Of a DNA stretch of 46,923 bases, positions 24,411 to 32,566 are shown piece after piece. Every line of letters starts with the position of its first letter. Positions within the stretch are counted from its first letter, which is position 1. The position numbers and the translations under genes are program-made. The DNA lies in contig JAEIOD010000036.1 in assembly GCA_016342415.1 (NCBI GenBank), forward strand, positions 1 through 46,923, in the 5' to 3' direction. The notes below the pieces were generated by a model. That model did not search any database, was not told the DNA's origin, and was given only the letters and a program-made list of their open reading frames with translations. The stretch comes from Clostridiales bacterium (GTDB taxonomy: Bacteria; Bacillota; Clostridia; Peptostreptococcales; Acidaminobacteraceae).

Positions 24411-24552
24411 AAAAAGAGGATGAAAACATCCTCAGTCATAAATACCCCTAAAATGTAGCTAATATATCATCGAAGAAACAAGGATGATTTTCTATAAAAT
24501 CAAATACTTGATCTATATCAATATCCACTTCTTAAACATACTCTTTACCGAA
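24411..24552 (-). pseudogene. duplicated 3' end of the PAPS-reductase-family gene
   Basis: The stretch matches 25139-25284 at roughly 80 percent by eye, including the terminator hairpin (24416-24433). It reads GKEYV, a stop, then DIDIDQVFDFIENHPCFFDD and a stop, against GKEYVEDIGDMDVDQVF... in the intact gene. Only the last ~35 codons are present. The two copies flank the decayed toxin-antitoxin module at 24628-25093. Confidence 0.75.
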
Positions 24553-24627
24553 AAAAATAGAGGATGGTTGAATAATATAAGTTTTACCCTATATAATAGT
24601 AATCCCTCTATCTATTAAATCATCTAC

Positions 24628-24945
24628 TTATAATTTATACTCAATAAGATGATAGTGTTTTGGTAAATTATTATCTATTTTTAATAATCCTAACAATCTT
24701 CTTGCTGATCCATTTGGTTTGTTAGTTCCCGTTTCCCATGCTTCAACTGTTTTAGTGTTTACCCCAACTAAAAGAGCAAAAGCTGATTGAGTTAATTCTA
24801 ATGTATTTCTAATTTCTTTGATTTCATTGTTAGAAAACAATTCAACTGGAGCAATCGTAATCTTATTTCTACGCCCTACTTTTTGCCCCTTCTCAAATTC
24901 AATTGAATCATCAAGACCCTTAACAATACTCTTAAATAAATCCAT
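24628..24945 (-). CDS. XRE-family antitoxin-like protein (HigA/NadS type)
   Basis: This 105-aa protein has GAGAGGGTG before its ATG. The N-terminal ~40 residues are polar (KGQKVGRRNK), followed by a helix-turn-helix at about residues 45-95 (NTLELTQSAFALLVGVNTKTVEAWETG, split here only for orientation), as in antitoxins paired with RelE/HigB toxins. The toxin remnant directly upstream overlaps its start by 14 bases. If intact it still represses its own promoter, possibly through the palindrome at 25087-25103. It may now be an orphan. Confidence 0.7.
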   Translation of the reverse strand: MDLFKSIVKGLDDSIEFEKGQKVGRRNKITIAPVELFSNNEIKEIRNTLELTQSAFALLVGVNTKTVEAWETGTNKPNGSARRLLGLLKIDNNLPKHYHLIEYKL

Positions 24946-25093
24946 TATAACACCCTCTCTTTATAGCTTCTTTATTCAACTCACCAATTTTTTTCCTTAT
25001 CACTATTTTCTCAGCAGGTGAAATATCTTCTATATTTCCTTTAGTATATTCAGTGATCAAGTAGATTTTGTCTACTATCTTATTATACCCTAT
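24932..25093 (-). pseudogene. truncated RelE/HigB-like toxin
   Basis: A frame of 53 codons without a start codon reads IVDKIYLITEYTKGNIEDIS and continues to a stop overlapping the antitoxin ATG. The segment DKIYLIT-x-Y-x-KG-x-x-x-xIS is typical of the C-terminal half of RelE/HigB-type toxins. The N-terminal half is missing: a stop codon inside the palindrome ends the frame. The toxin is therefore dead. Confidence 0.6.
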
Positions 25094-25103
25094 TTAATAG
25101 GGT
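25087..25103. promoter_or_regulatory. palindrome ACCCTATTTAATAGGGT
   Basis: A perfect 8-bp-arm inverted repeat upstream of the toxin remnant and antitoxin; a likely operator for antitoxin autoregulation. A partial copy (ACCCTATATAATAG) lies at about 24584-24597. Confidence 0.45.
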
Positions 25104-25142
25104 TATGTAATTTAATAAATCATTACTTCTTCTAAATGAAAA

Positions 25143-25166
25143 AAGAGGATGATATGATCACCCTCT
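25143..25166 (-). terminator. terminator of the PAPS-reductase operon
   Basis: On the minus strand AGAGGGTGAT-CAT-ATCATCCTCT (one wobble pair) is followed by TTTTTT, 14 bases beyond the stop of 25180-27000. Confidence 0.75.
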
Positions 25167-25179
25167 GTCATAAATACCT

Positions 25180-27000
25180 CTATAAAGTTGCTAATGTATC
25201 ATCGAAGAAACATGGTCGATTTTCGATGAAATCAAATACCTGATCTACATCCATATCACCGATATCCTCAACATACTCCTTGCCATTCTCATTTACTTCA
25301 ACGTCTAAACCAAACTTTTTAGCATATAAAAGTTTAAGTAATCCTCTATCAATTAGTAAGTGACGATATAACTTTGGTTTGAATTTTTTCAACCATTTTA
25401 AGTATCCATACTTAGCTGATAATAAGCAAGAGTAGCACCCGATCCGAGGTTTATATAACTCTTTACCATTATCATCGTAAAGGATCATATCGTATATAGA
25501 GGCATAAGGTACGTCATTCCCTCTAGTATATTTCCAAACGTGTGAATCTGTCCAAAAAATGATTGGATTAACTCTAAATAAGTTCCAACTTGAAGCATGA
25601 TAGATTGGACCATCTCTTTTAGCTGCTAAATCTCTAGCTCGACTTTCATCTGCTCTAAGACCAGCAAAGTTAATGTTCCAATTGTTATGCTCTACTGCTT
25701 CTTTGAATGGAATATGCTTTACTAAATTACAACACATTTCAGAAACACTAACCTTCCTACCTACTGCATTCTCTCTTCGGTCTCCCTTACGCGAAAAGTT
25801 AAATCCAAAATCATCTACTAAGGACCAGAATGATTTCTTATACTTACCATAGTATACTCTACTTCCATCAATGGTGCCTTCACTGATTAATCTCCTCTCT
25901 ACATCATAAACTTCAGGAAAATTAAGTCCTGTACGTCCATGATAAGTATCGATAGAGGGATAAACTTTAGATACAAGCTTTTGCACAAGTACCGAATCTA
26001 CACCATAACTAGATGAGACAACCGGTTTACCTGGTAGCAGTAGTGACTCCTTAATGATATTAAGAGATTGAAGTTCAAATAACTCTAGTTCTCTCTCATG
26101 CATATAACTAGGTAGACATAGTTTCAAACCATGAAAATCTAAATCCTTCATAGGATAATCACCATAGATTGCTTCTTCATCTGAGCCTTTAGCTTTCGCT
26201 TTACCAACTATCTTGAAAATGACATCACCAAGAAACTGTCTAAGTACCTCTATCATAGATAAACCATTATAATCTACCTCATAGATATTGAAGTACATGA
26301 GTTTTCTAACTTGTCTCATATCCTCTATGCCATTCATATAATACTGTAAGATAACATAATCCTTATCAATAGTCGAAATTTGCTTTATATTCACGTTTTT
26401 ATCAGTTGGCATAGAGAAGTCAGAAAGTAACTTTGTAATACTCTTTACAAAATCCTTAGAAGAAACAAACGCATATTCTAAGGGTAATACCTTATTTACT
26501 TCATTTAAACTTTTACGTAATGCTTCATATTCTAGCATATCAGGTGTAAACTGTTCTTCCACATAAGAAAACAGATTATGAGAAGATAGAGGGAGTGGTA
26601 AACAATCATCTATATCATAGAGGCTATTTACTTCATCAATCTGATCTTCATATAGTGTAGGTTCTTCAGATAAGTAAGAAACAGGCGAATATTTCATAGT
26701 CTTGACTACATCACGCATATGTTCTTGGCATACATCGTAATAGTAAGCAAACAACTTGAAGTTTTTCAACCTGTCATAAATTTGATCTACAATATCTTCA
26801 ACATCTATATACCCTTTCTTATTATAAAAGTGAATACATAGAGGATCTGTTTCTTTATCACTTGATTGTGATTGAGCGAACTCATAAATATCCGACATCC
26901 AATACTTAGCATAATTTTTAAGTTCGTATTTGCCACCAAGCTCATAAGCCATGATTACTTCATTTTCGAAATCTAATGTATAGTCTAATATAATATTCAT
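25180..27000 (-). CDS. PAPS/APS-reductase-family (PP-loop ATPase) protein with long N-terminal extension
   Basis: In this 606-aa protein the C-terminal half (about residues 320-560) is of the phosphoadenosine-phosphosulfate reductase/DndC type: a PP-loop SYGVDS at 331-336, GLRADESRARD at 447-457, and NPIIFWTDSHVW at 478-489. Cys pairs CC (423-424) and CxxC (522-525) match the iron-sulphur signature of APS reductases and DndC-like enzymes. The first ~320 residues match nothing I know. Usual reductases are ~240-300 aa, so this is a fusion or an enlarged enzyme, perhaps acting on nucleic acids or a plasmid-specific substrate rather than in sulphur assimilation. It is the last gene of a three-gene operon led by leader RNA copy 2. 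Confidence 0.8.
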   Translation of the reverse strand: MNIILDYTLDFENEVIMAYELGGKYELKNYAKYWMSDIYEFAQSQSSDKETDPLCIHFYNKKGYIDVEDIVDQIYDRLKNFKLFAYYYDVCQEHMRDVVKTMKYSPVSYLSEEPTLYEDQIDEVNSLYDIDDCLPLPLSSHNLFSYVEEQFTPDMLEYEALRKSLNEVNKVLPLEYAFVSSKDFVKSITKLLSDFSMPTDKNVNIKQISTIDKDYVILQYYMNGIEDMRQVRKLMYFNIYEVDYNGLSMIEVLRQFLGDVIFKIVGKAKAKGSDEEAIYGDYPMKDLDFHGLKLCLPSYMHERELELFELQSLNIIKESLLLPGKPVVSSSYGVDSVLVQKLVSKVYPSIDTYHGRTGLNFPEVYDVERRLISEGTIDGSRVYYGKYKKSFWSLVDDFGFNFSRKGDRRENAVGRKVSVSEMCCNLVKHIPFKEAVEHNNWNINFAGLRADESRARDLAAKRDGPIYHASSWNLFRVNPIIFWTDSHVWKYTRGNDVPYASIYDMILYDDNGKELYKPRIGCYSCLLSAKYGYLKWLKKFKPKLYRHLLIDRGLLKLLYAKKFGLDVEVNENGKEYVEDIGDMDVDQVFDFIENRPCFFDDTLATL

Positions 27001-27008
27001 ATCATCAC

Positions 27009-27404
27009 CTACACATCATATTCCCATTTGAATCTTAGTGTATATCGACCTTCACATACTTTATCAATGATTGGTTCTCCACCAAACTTACTAAAAGCAC
27101 CGCCATAAGTTTCTTCGCATGGCAATATTTCTTTCATATTCAAAATGTGATCTTTCATGAACTGTTTAACTTCTTCCTTTGAATTTACAGCTAGTAGATA
27201 TAATTCAGTGTATTCGGAAATAGAATCACTATCAGTCCAATAGTGTAAGCATCTCTTGTCATACTCCATTTTAACAACAATTCTATAACCCTTTAGATAA
27301 TCTCTATTAACATAGTTTTTCTTCCTGTCTAAAGCATACTTGCCTAGATAAGACATAGCAGCATACATTTCACTTTCAATTGGGTAATACTTACCAAGTT
27401 TCAT
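27009..27404 (-). CDS. hypothetical protein in the PAPS-reductase operon
   Basis: This 131-aa soluble protein has AGGAGGAAG before its ATG. It contains basic Tyr-rich strands (RKKNYVNRDYLKGYRIVVKM) and a glycine turn (EETYGGAFSKFGGEP). It lies 8 bases upstream of the reductase start and is surely co-transcribed. No family recognised. The constant association suggests an accessory role to the reductase-like protein, but there is no direct evidence. Confidence 0.7.
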   Translation of the reverse strand: MKLGKYYPIESEMYAAMSYLGKYALDRKKNYVNRDYLKGYRIVVKMEYDKRCLHYWTDSDSISEYTELYLLAVNSKEEVKQFMKDHILNMKEILPCEETYGGAFSKFGGEPIIDKVCEGRYTLRFKWEYDV

Positions 27405-27451
27405 AATCTTCCTCCTTCGATTTAATCATTGTGATTTAATCTACATCTACT

Positions 27452-27970
27452 TTAAATGTTGGATAAATAGCGTAATTCATGTGAATTGCCTATCAAATCA
27501 TATTCAGTTGGACAATATTCTTTGTCTCTTAAATAGAAATCTAACTTGATTGCTGCATGTAGAAACGACCCCGCGTTTACTTGTACAACATTCTTTATCA
27601 AATAAGTACCATCGATTACATCTTGAGTATTCTTAATGTTTCCAAATGAGTACTTGATGATACCTTCTGGGTGCGGATTAGTAAAGACAACACCATAACT
27701 GTGTATAGAGTAATCAGATAAAGACAATCTTAGAATATAGTCCATATCAAGATATGCTTTGCCATATTCACGTCTACTGATTAAGTTTTGTTGCTTTAGT
27801 ATACTAATTACACCTTTGTTATTTTTCATTGAATGGAACCACGCTTCAATACGATTTTCTTCTGGTATGAACTCCATGTTAATGTTTGGAATTCTGTATA
27901 TTGGTACCCTCTCTTCTAAAAGTGTGTATATACTTCTTAGAAAATGATCTCTGTAAAAAATTGCTTTCAT
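27452..27970 (-). CDS. hypothetical protein, first gene of the PAPS-reductase operon
   Basis: This 172-aa soluble protein starts at the ATG at 27970, with AAGGAGG 4-5 bases upstream; the frame is open to 27994 but that would begin inside the terminator of the leader RNA. It is a mixed alpha/beta protein with no recognised motif (PNINMEFIPEENRIEAWFHS near the N-terminus). It stands 47 bases upstream of 27009-27404. Expression requires read-through of the leader terminator at 27995-28026. Confidence 0.7.
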   Translation of the reverse strand: MKAIFYRDHFLRSIYTLLEERVPIYRIPNINMEFIPEENRIEAWFHSMKNNKGVISILKQQNLISRREYGKAYLDMDYILRLSLSDYSIHSYGVVFTNPHPEGIIKYSFGNIKNTQDVIDGTYLIKNVVQVNAGSFLHAAIKLDFYLRDKEYCPTEYDLIGNSHELRYLSNI

Positions 27971-27994
27971 ATAATCCTCCTTTGTTTTAGGCAA

Positions 27995-28066
27995 TAAAAA
28001 AAGTCTATCCGTTATTGGATAGACTTGTAGCGCCTCTTATAATAGTGCCACTCGATCGGTGGGCTT
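27995..28066 (-). promoter_or_regulatory. conserved leader RNA with intrinsic terminator (copy 2)
   Basis: The minus-strand element has the same parts as the copy at 2107-2180: hairpin CCAC...GUGG, an 18-nt spacer, then the terminator AAGTCTATCC / GGATAGACTT (28001-28026) with a U-run. Here the stem is perfect, whereas copy 1 has wobble pairs, so the structure is kept while the sequence varies. GUGGC can pair with GCUAC in the spacer of this copy as an alternative fold, which copy 1 lacks. Confidence 0.6.
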
Positions 28067-28100
28067 CTAGTATATTAAAAATCATAATCTTATTACTGTA

Positions 28101-28129
28101 AGTATAACAAACTGATATCAAGGGAACAA
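28101..28129 (-). promoter_or_regulatory. promoter of leader RNA copy 2
   Basis: On the minus strand TTGTTC, 17 bases, TATACT; transcription would start near 28094, about 30 bases before the conserved hairpin, as in copy 1. Confidence 0.6.
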
Positions 28130-28256
28130 TACAAAAATCAAGAAAGTTTCTAGACTCATTACTATTGAATACTCTATAGAGGTTCAAAGTTATCCGGTAG
28201 TTATTCAATCTTTCCAGAATACCACTCTCATACTTTCTCCTATTAATAACGAATAG

Positions 28257-29978
28257 TTACATTGCCTTTACCCTTTCAATCACATCACTACCAAGCCAAC
28301 TCAGATCAACTTTTTCTGTATCAACTTCTTCATTTTCTAAGTAGTAATTTACATATACATCAGTGTAGTCTCTTATAGCACTGGTCCTTTTAGTTCTCAC
28401 AACACCAAAAATATCCTCATCTTTTAAAACTAAATATTTGATTTCATTATATTCATGTTCAGTTTTAAACATATTTTGTTCTAGTAAATCTAATCTAAGT
28501 TCATCTGAAAGACAAACAGTTGGAGAAAAGATTATCATACCTTCTCGTTTTCCATTTACTATACCAGTTGCACTAAATATATTCTTAGTATTCAATTCAC
28601 CATCAACGCTATAATGTACAGGCTCGTATTTGAATGACTGAATTTCCTCGTTAGGATAAAATATATGTTCAAAGAAAGACTTTATATCTTTCATAGAACT
28701 AAATAGTAGTTCAAAGAAATCACCTATATCATACTGAGCATCTGCAAAAAACTCATTAACTAAAAGAGACTTTTTAAAAGATGGTACAACATACTTGTCA
28801 TGATTAAGAGTATATTGTGATAAATTGCTGATTGGTAACTTAACTAAATCTTTTGCTGGTACTTCTAAATAGTCCTTTGATTCAAAAATCCGTTGCTTAC
28901 GGTTGTTAACAATCAGCCTTACATCGTTTGTTGCTTCATGTATAGCATGTTTCTCCGTCTGATATTGGATTCTTGAAGTTAAATATTTGTAGTATGCGTT
29001 TATCTTACGAACGTTTGATAAATTATCAGGATCTTGATCATACAATTTTTTAAAGACAAAATAATCATTTTCTATTCTTTTGAATTTGCCTATTTCCTCT
29101 TCATCTAATCTTTTGAATTCATAATCCGAACCAATTAATATCCCAAATAAATTCATAACTACTTTTATGCTATCGTTATATTCATGCGCTAACTCAACTA
29201 TTTTACTAACATGACTCCTAATTGACTTGTACTCTTTTTGTCTTGCCTTAAACCATTTCATTTCGTCATCATGATAAGAGTTATACTTTAAGTGAAATTT
29301 TTTACCTCTGCTAAATGTAGCAACAATGATCAGACCTTTCTTAAAAAGTAAAATAGATCCATATTGATCCATTTTTTCGTTAAATCTATAAGCACTCTCA
29401 GAAGCGTTATCTTGCTCGATTATTAATTCATGGCTATGCGTTTCATCTATATTATATTTCAGTATTACATCACTTCGGATCATGACATCATCGTTTTTAT
29501 CGTATATAGGTACTTCTCTTTTTATGTTTATATCATAAGAATTCTTAAATAATCTAGCAAACAAAAAACCCGCTTCGTTGAAATGGAACCGCTTACCCAT
29601 AAAACTATTTTCTTTTCTTTCTTCCATGATTCTATTTTCAACATAATTTCTTCCAACTTTTTCTAACCAATAGAATGCTCTATTTCGTCCATAAAACTCC
29701 TCCGATTTACTGTCTATCATAATTTCGTGTTTGTATGCTTTTTTATTTCTTTTTAATCCATTAGCTTTTGCATTAATTTTTCCAATTGCATCACTAACTT
29801 GAGCATAATTCATATTCAACATAAAACATAGTTGTTGAATCGTCGAAAGTTCTAATAAATACATCATTAACAAAACAGCATCTTTATCTCTTTCGAAGTA
29901 ATCAACAAAAGGAATTTTATCAACATTTCTTACTCCTTTGAACATTAAATTATCATATTTATAGTCATAATCGATCAT
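28257..29978 (-). CDS. replication-relaxation family-like protein
   Basis: This 573-aa soluble protein has AAGGAGT before its ATG. Residues about 25-75 look like a winged helix (LSTIQQLCFMLNMNYAQVSD). Residues about 165-225 carry IRSDVILKY, then ELIIEQDNASESAYRFNEKM and a strand-rich LLFKKGLIIVATF, the pattern of the predicted nuclease-like fold in replication-relaxation proteins of conjugative and mobilisable plasmids (RPDA...E-x-D-x-G/A...). The C-terminal 300 residues are unknown. No relaxase or other transfer gene is in the window, so a role in replication or mobilisation is inference. Confidence 0.55.
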   Translation of the reverse strand: MIDYDYKYDNLMFKGVRNVDKIPFVDYFERDKDAVLLMMYLLELSTIQQLCFMLNMNYAQVSDAIGKINAKANGLKRNKKAYKHEIMIDSKSEEFYGRNRAFYWLEKVGRNYVENRIMEERKENSFMGKRFHFNEAGFLFARLFKNSYDINIKREVPIYDKNDDVMIRSDVILKYNIDETHSHELIIEQDNASESAYRFNEKMDQYGSILLFKKGLIIVATFSRGKKFHLKYNSYHDDEMKWFKARQKEYKSIRSHVSKIVELAHEYNDSIKVVMNLFGILIGSDYEFKRLDEEEIGKFKRIENDYFVFKKLYDQDPDNLSNVRKINAYYKYLTSRIQYQTEKHAIHEATNDVRLIVNNRKQRIFESKDYLEVPAKDLVKLPISNLSQYTLNHDKYVVPSFKKSLLVNEFFADAQYDIGDFFELLFSSMKDIKSFFEHIFYPNEEIQSFKYEPVHYSVDGELNTKNIFSATGIVNGKREGMIIFSPTVCLSDELRLDLLEQNMFKTEHEYNEIKYLVLKDEDIFGVVRTKRTSAIRDYTDVYVNYYLENEEVDTEKVDLSWLGSDVIERVKAM

Positions 29979-30384
29979 TTTTTACTCCTTCATAAAAATA
30001 GTCTAGCAAAACTGGGTTGAGGGGGCATAATGTCCTGAGGATATGGCTCTTAAATTCTATACCAAGCCAGTCAAAATGAACATTATCCGAAAAACTTGTA
30101 ATTTAAACACTTTTAGATATGTTTCTTAGTTAAATAATTATAACATGTAGTTCATAAGTTGTATATAATCTGTAATTATATTGAATCAACAAAAATATCG
30201 TTAATTTGTAATCAACTTATGATTAACTTATGAAAGATTTTGGATATTAATTCCATTTCATCATTTTCACATATTTCATATCCTCAGTAATGCGAAATTT
30301 ATATTCTTTCAAAAAAAAATAAAACCTGTCAAAATCCGTGGTGAGATTCTTAAAACCTCTGATATACTCTATTTAAATAAAGGT
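29979..30384. other. intergenic stretch upstream of the tubC-like repeats
   Basis: AACTTATGA occurs at 30214-30222 and 30225-30233 and inverted at 30152-30160, a possible operator for the divergent 28257-29978 gene. No gene is seen. Confidence 0.35.
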
Positions 30385-30579
30385 TGTGTAGCATTATGAA
30401 ACGCAATCATACATAGGCAAAACCATCTTGTGTATTCATGTGTAGCACAATATTCATTTCTTACTGTTACCATGTGCTACACAAAACCATAATTTAACGT
30501 TACATAGTGTTACACAAGATTTTCGTAAAAAGATACATAGCGCTACAGCTGGATTCGTAAAGATACATATGGTATCACG
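30385..30579 (+). repeat. centromere-like repeat array (tubC candidate)
   Basis: TGTGTAGCAC-type boxes occur in both orientations at 30385 and 30439 (forward) and 30474 (GTGCTACACA). More degenerate ones follow at 30507, 30540 and 30570. From 30474 on they are spaced 30-33 bp, about three helical turns. Type III partition centromeres are repeat arrays directly upstream of tubR, which is exactly the situation here. Confidence 0.65.
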
Positions 30580-30599
30580 GTATTGAACTAGGAGGAAAA

Positions 30600-31004
30600 A
30601 TGAACATTAATAATTTAGCTAAAAAATGGACAAGAGAAGATATCGATGAAATATCTTTATTGAAAGCATTCACGAAAGTGAAAGACTTTAAACTAGAAAA
30701 TCAATTAATGATTTGCATCTGGTTAAGTGATCTTGCCATCGAACTTGATGAAGATGGAAAGTTAGATGAAGATCATAAATCATATTCATTTCATAAAATA
30801 AATAAACGAATGGTAATGGATAAACTTAAAGCTACAAGGTTTAAAATTGACAATGCACTTAGCTACTTAGAAGGTGCTGATTTAATTACAATAGACAAAC
30901 GTCACACATTAGAAATGAAACTTACCACTGTCGGCAATTCATATATGAGTTTATTTATGAAAACCCAAAACGGTGATAAACTATTTAACAATTTGACTAA
31001 ATAA
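30600..31004 (+). CDS. TubR-like DNA-binding protein
   Basis: This 134-aa protein has CTAGGAGGAAAAA before its ATG. It is a small helical protein with a predicted winged helix (residues about 70-115: KRMVMDKLKATRFKIDNALSYL, then a beta-wing with KRHTLEMKL). Size, position before tubZ and after the repeat array fit TubR, which binds the centromere, represses the operon and couples DNA to TubZ filaments. Sequence conservation in this family is low, so the call rests mainly on context. Confidence 0.65.
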   Translation: MNINNLAKKWTREDIDEISLLKAFTKVKDFKLENQLMICIWLSDLAIELDEDGKLDEDHKSYSFHKINKRMVMDKLKATRFKIDNALSYLEGADLITIDKRHTLEMKLTTVGNSYMSLFMKTQNGDKLFNNLTK

Positions 31005-31015
31005 GGAGATTATTT

Positions 31016-32566
31016 ATGAACATGACAAACAAAGAAAAACAATTATACAAGAGAATTAACGAATTACAATTAGAAGGTTTTGTCCTAGATAATCTTCATA
31101 ATGATGAGCAGATAAACTATGCTTTTATCGGTCTTGGTCAAGGTGGTGGTTCCGTAAGTGTCAATTTTCAGAAGTTAGGTTTTTATTCGTCATTTTTTAA
31201 CACTGCTAAAAGTGATTTATCAGCAGTTATAGAAACTCTTAAGGAATATAATGATGACTACCCTACTGAAACAATCGAAAAAAGTAAATACGAAATTAGT
31301 ACACCCGCTTATCGAGTAACACCATTTGGTACATTAGGCGGGGCAAAGAAAGATAGATATTTTGGTAAAGAAGCAGTTATGGGTAATCTTCAACTGATAA
31401 AAGATAGACTTATTACTGATAAGAAAATCTACAAAGCGGATTATGTCTGGGTAGTGGCTGCTCTAGGTGGTGGTACTGCGAGTGGTGCTGTTACAGATAT
31501 TGTTAGATTTGTTTCTGGATTCGTTAGAAAAAATGAGAAGAGATTTACTTATGTTGCTCCAAGCGAAAGTTCACCAGGTAAACAAGGTTATCCAACAGTA
31601 GGTGTTATCGCATTATGGCCAGAGGCAACTTCAAGCCCTAAAGTTCAATTAAATGCAGCTGAAGCATTAGAAGAACTAACAGGATTACACGATCAGGGTT
31701 TATTAGGAAATGTTCTTTTAATCGAAAATCAGAAGCTTCTCGATGACGCTATTGAAAATAATATTGATGATTGGCAACAACATGGTAATTCAAGAATTGT
31801 TCAATACTTAACTGAAGCTACAGTTTTGCCATCTATGAGTTCAAAGAACAGTGTGGATAGAGCCGAAATGATGGAATTAATAACAACACCAGGTTTTATA
31901 AATATCACTAAGAATAAAGTAGTTGATTTTAAAACAGAAAAGATAAATGACATCGCAGAACGAATGATTGACAATTCTATGTTTGCATCTCTATACGAAC
32001 GTGATGAAGCTTTAAAAACAGTAACAATGACATTATCATCAGAAAGTCACTCTACTTTTACTAAAACTGCATTCTCTCAACTAACTGGCTCAGTGTCACA
32101 ATTGCAAGATAGTGTAATCGTAAATCATGAAGGTATGTATGTACTCAAAGAAAGTACAGATACAAATTCTCAACTGCTTAAGCAACAACTAGAAACCAAG
32201 TATTCAGTATCTAATATCACTCAAGAGGAGTTGACTTTATATCACTTATCAGTATATAAAAACGCTCCACGTTCAATCATTGAGCGTATTCATAGAAGTA
32301 TTGAAAAGAGAAACAAAGATAGAGAAAAACTTCAGGGAATTGATAAAGTGACAAAAGGTTTCAATTTGGATAATAACGATATTCAAATGAATAGTTTCGA
32401 TCTGGGTGAAAATATGTCATTCGAAGATTTCGCTACAAACTCTCAAAACCTAGAAGAAGGTGATCATTTTGATTTAGATACTTTTGATAGTTTTGCTACT
32501 AATACATCAAAATCTAATGTATTTAAAGCAGACCGTTTTTTTAAGGAGAAGGTGTCCAATGAGTAA
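31016..32566 (+). CDS. tubZ: TubZ-like tubulin/FtsZ GTPase
   Basis: This 516-aa filament-forming GTPase would move plasmids in type III partition. The N-terminal GTP-binding strand and loop read YAFIGLGQGGG (residues 35-45), the NTAKSDL segment (62-68) is the T3-like loop, and the tubulin signature GGGTASG is at 151-157 (family pattern GGGTG[ST]G). TubZ proteins are usually 420-490 aa; this one has a longer, acidic C-terminal tail (EDFATNSQNLEEGDHFD), which may contact TubR. AAGGAG precedes the ATG, 11 bases after the tubR stop. The next gene starts inside its last codons, indicating translational coupling. Confidence 0.85.
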   Translation: MNMTNKEKQLYKRINELQLEGFVLDNLHNDEQINYAFIGLGQGGGSVSVNFQKLGFYSSFFNTAKSDLSAVIETLKEYNDDYPTETIEKSKYEISTPAYRVTPFGTLGGAKKDRYFGKEAVMGNLQLIKDRLITDKKIYKADYVWVVAALGGGTASGAVTDIVRFVSGFVRKNEKRFTYVAPSESSPGKQGYPTVGVIALWPEATSSPKVQLNAAEALEELTGLHDQGLLGNVLLIENQKLLDDAIENNIDDWQQHGNSRIVQYLTEATVLPSMSSKNSVDRAEMMELITTPGFINITKNKVVDFKTEKINDIAERMIDNSMFASLYERDEALKTVTMTLSSESHSTFTKTAFSQLTGSVSQLQDSVIVNHEGMYVLKESTDTNSQLLKQQLETKYSVSNITQEELTLYHLSVYKNAPRSIIERIHRSIEKRNKDREKLQGIDKVTKGFNLDNNDIQMNSFDLGENMSFEDFATNSQNLEEGDHFDLDTFDSFATNTSKSNVFKADRFFKEKVSNE

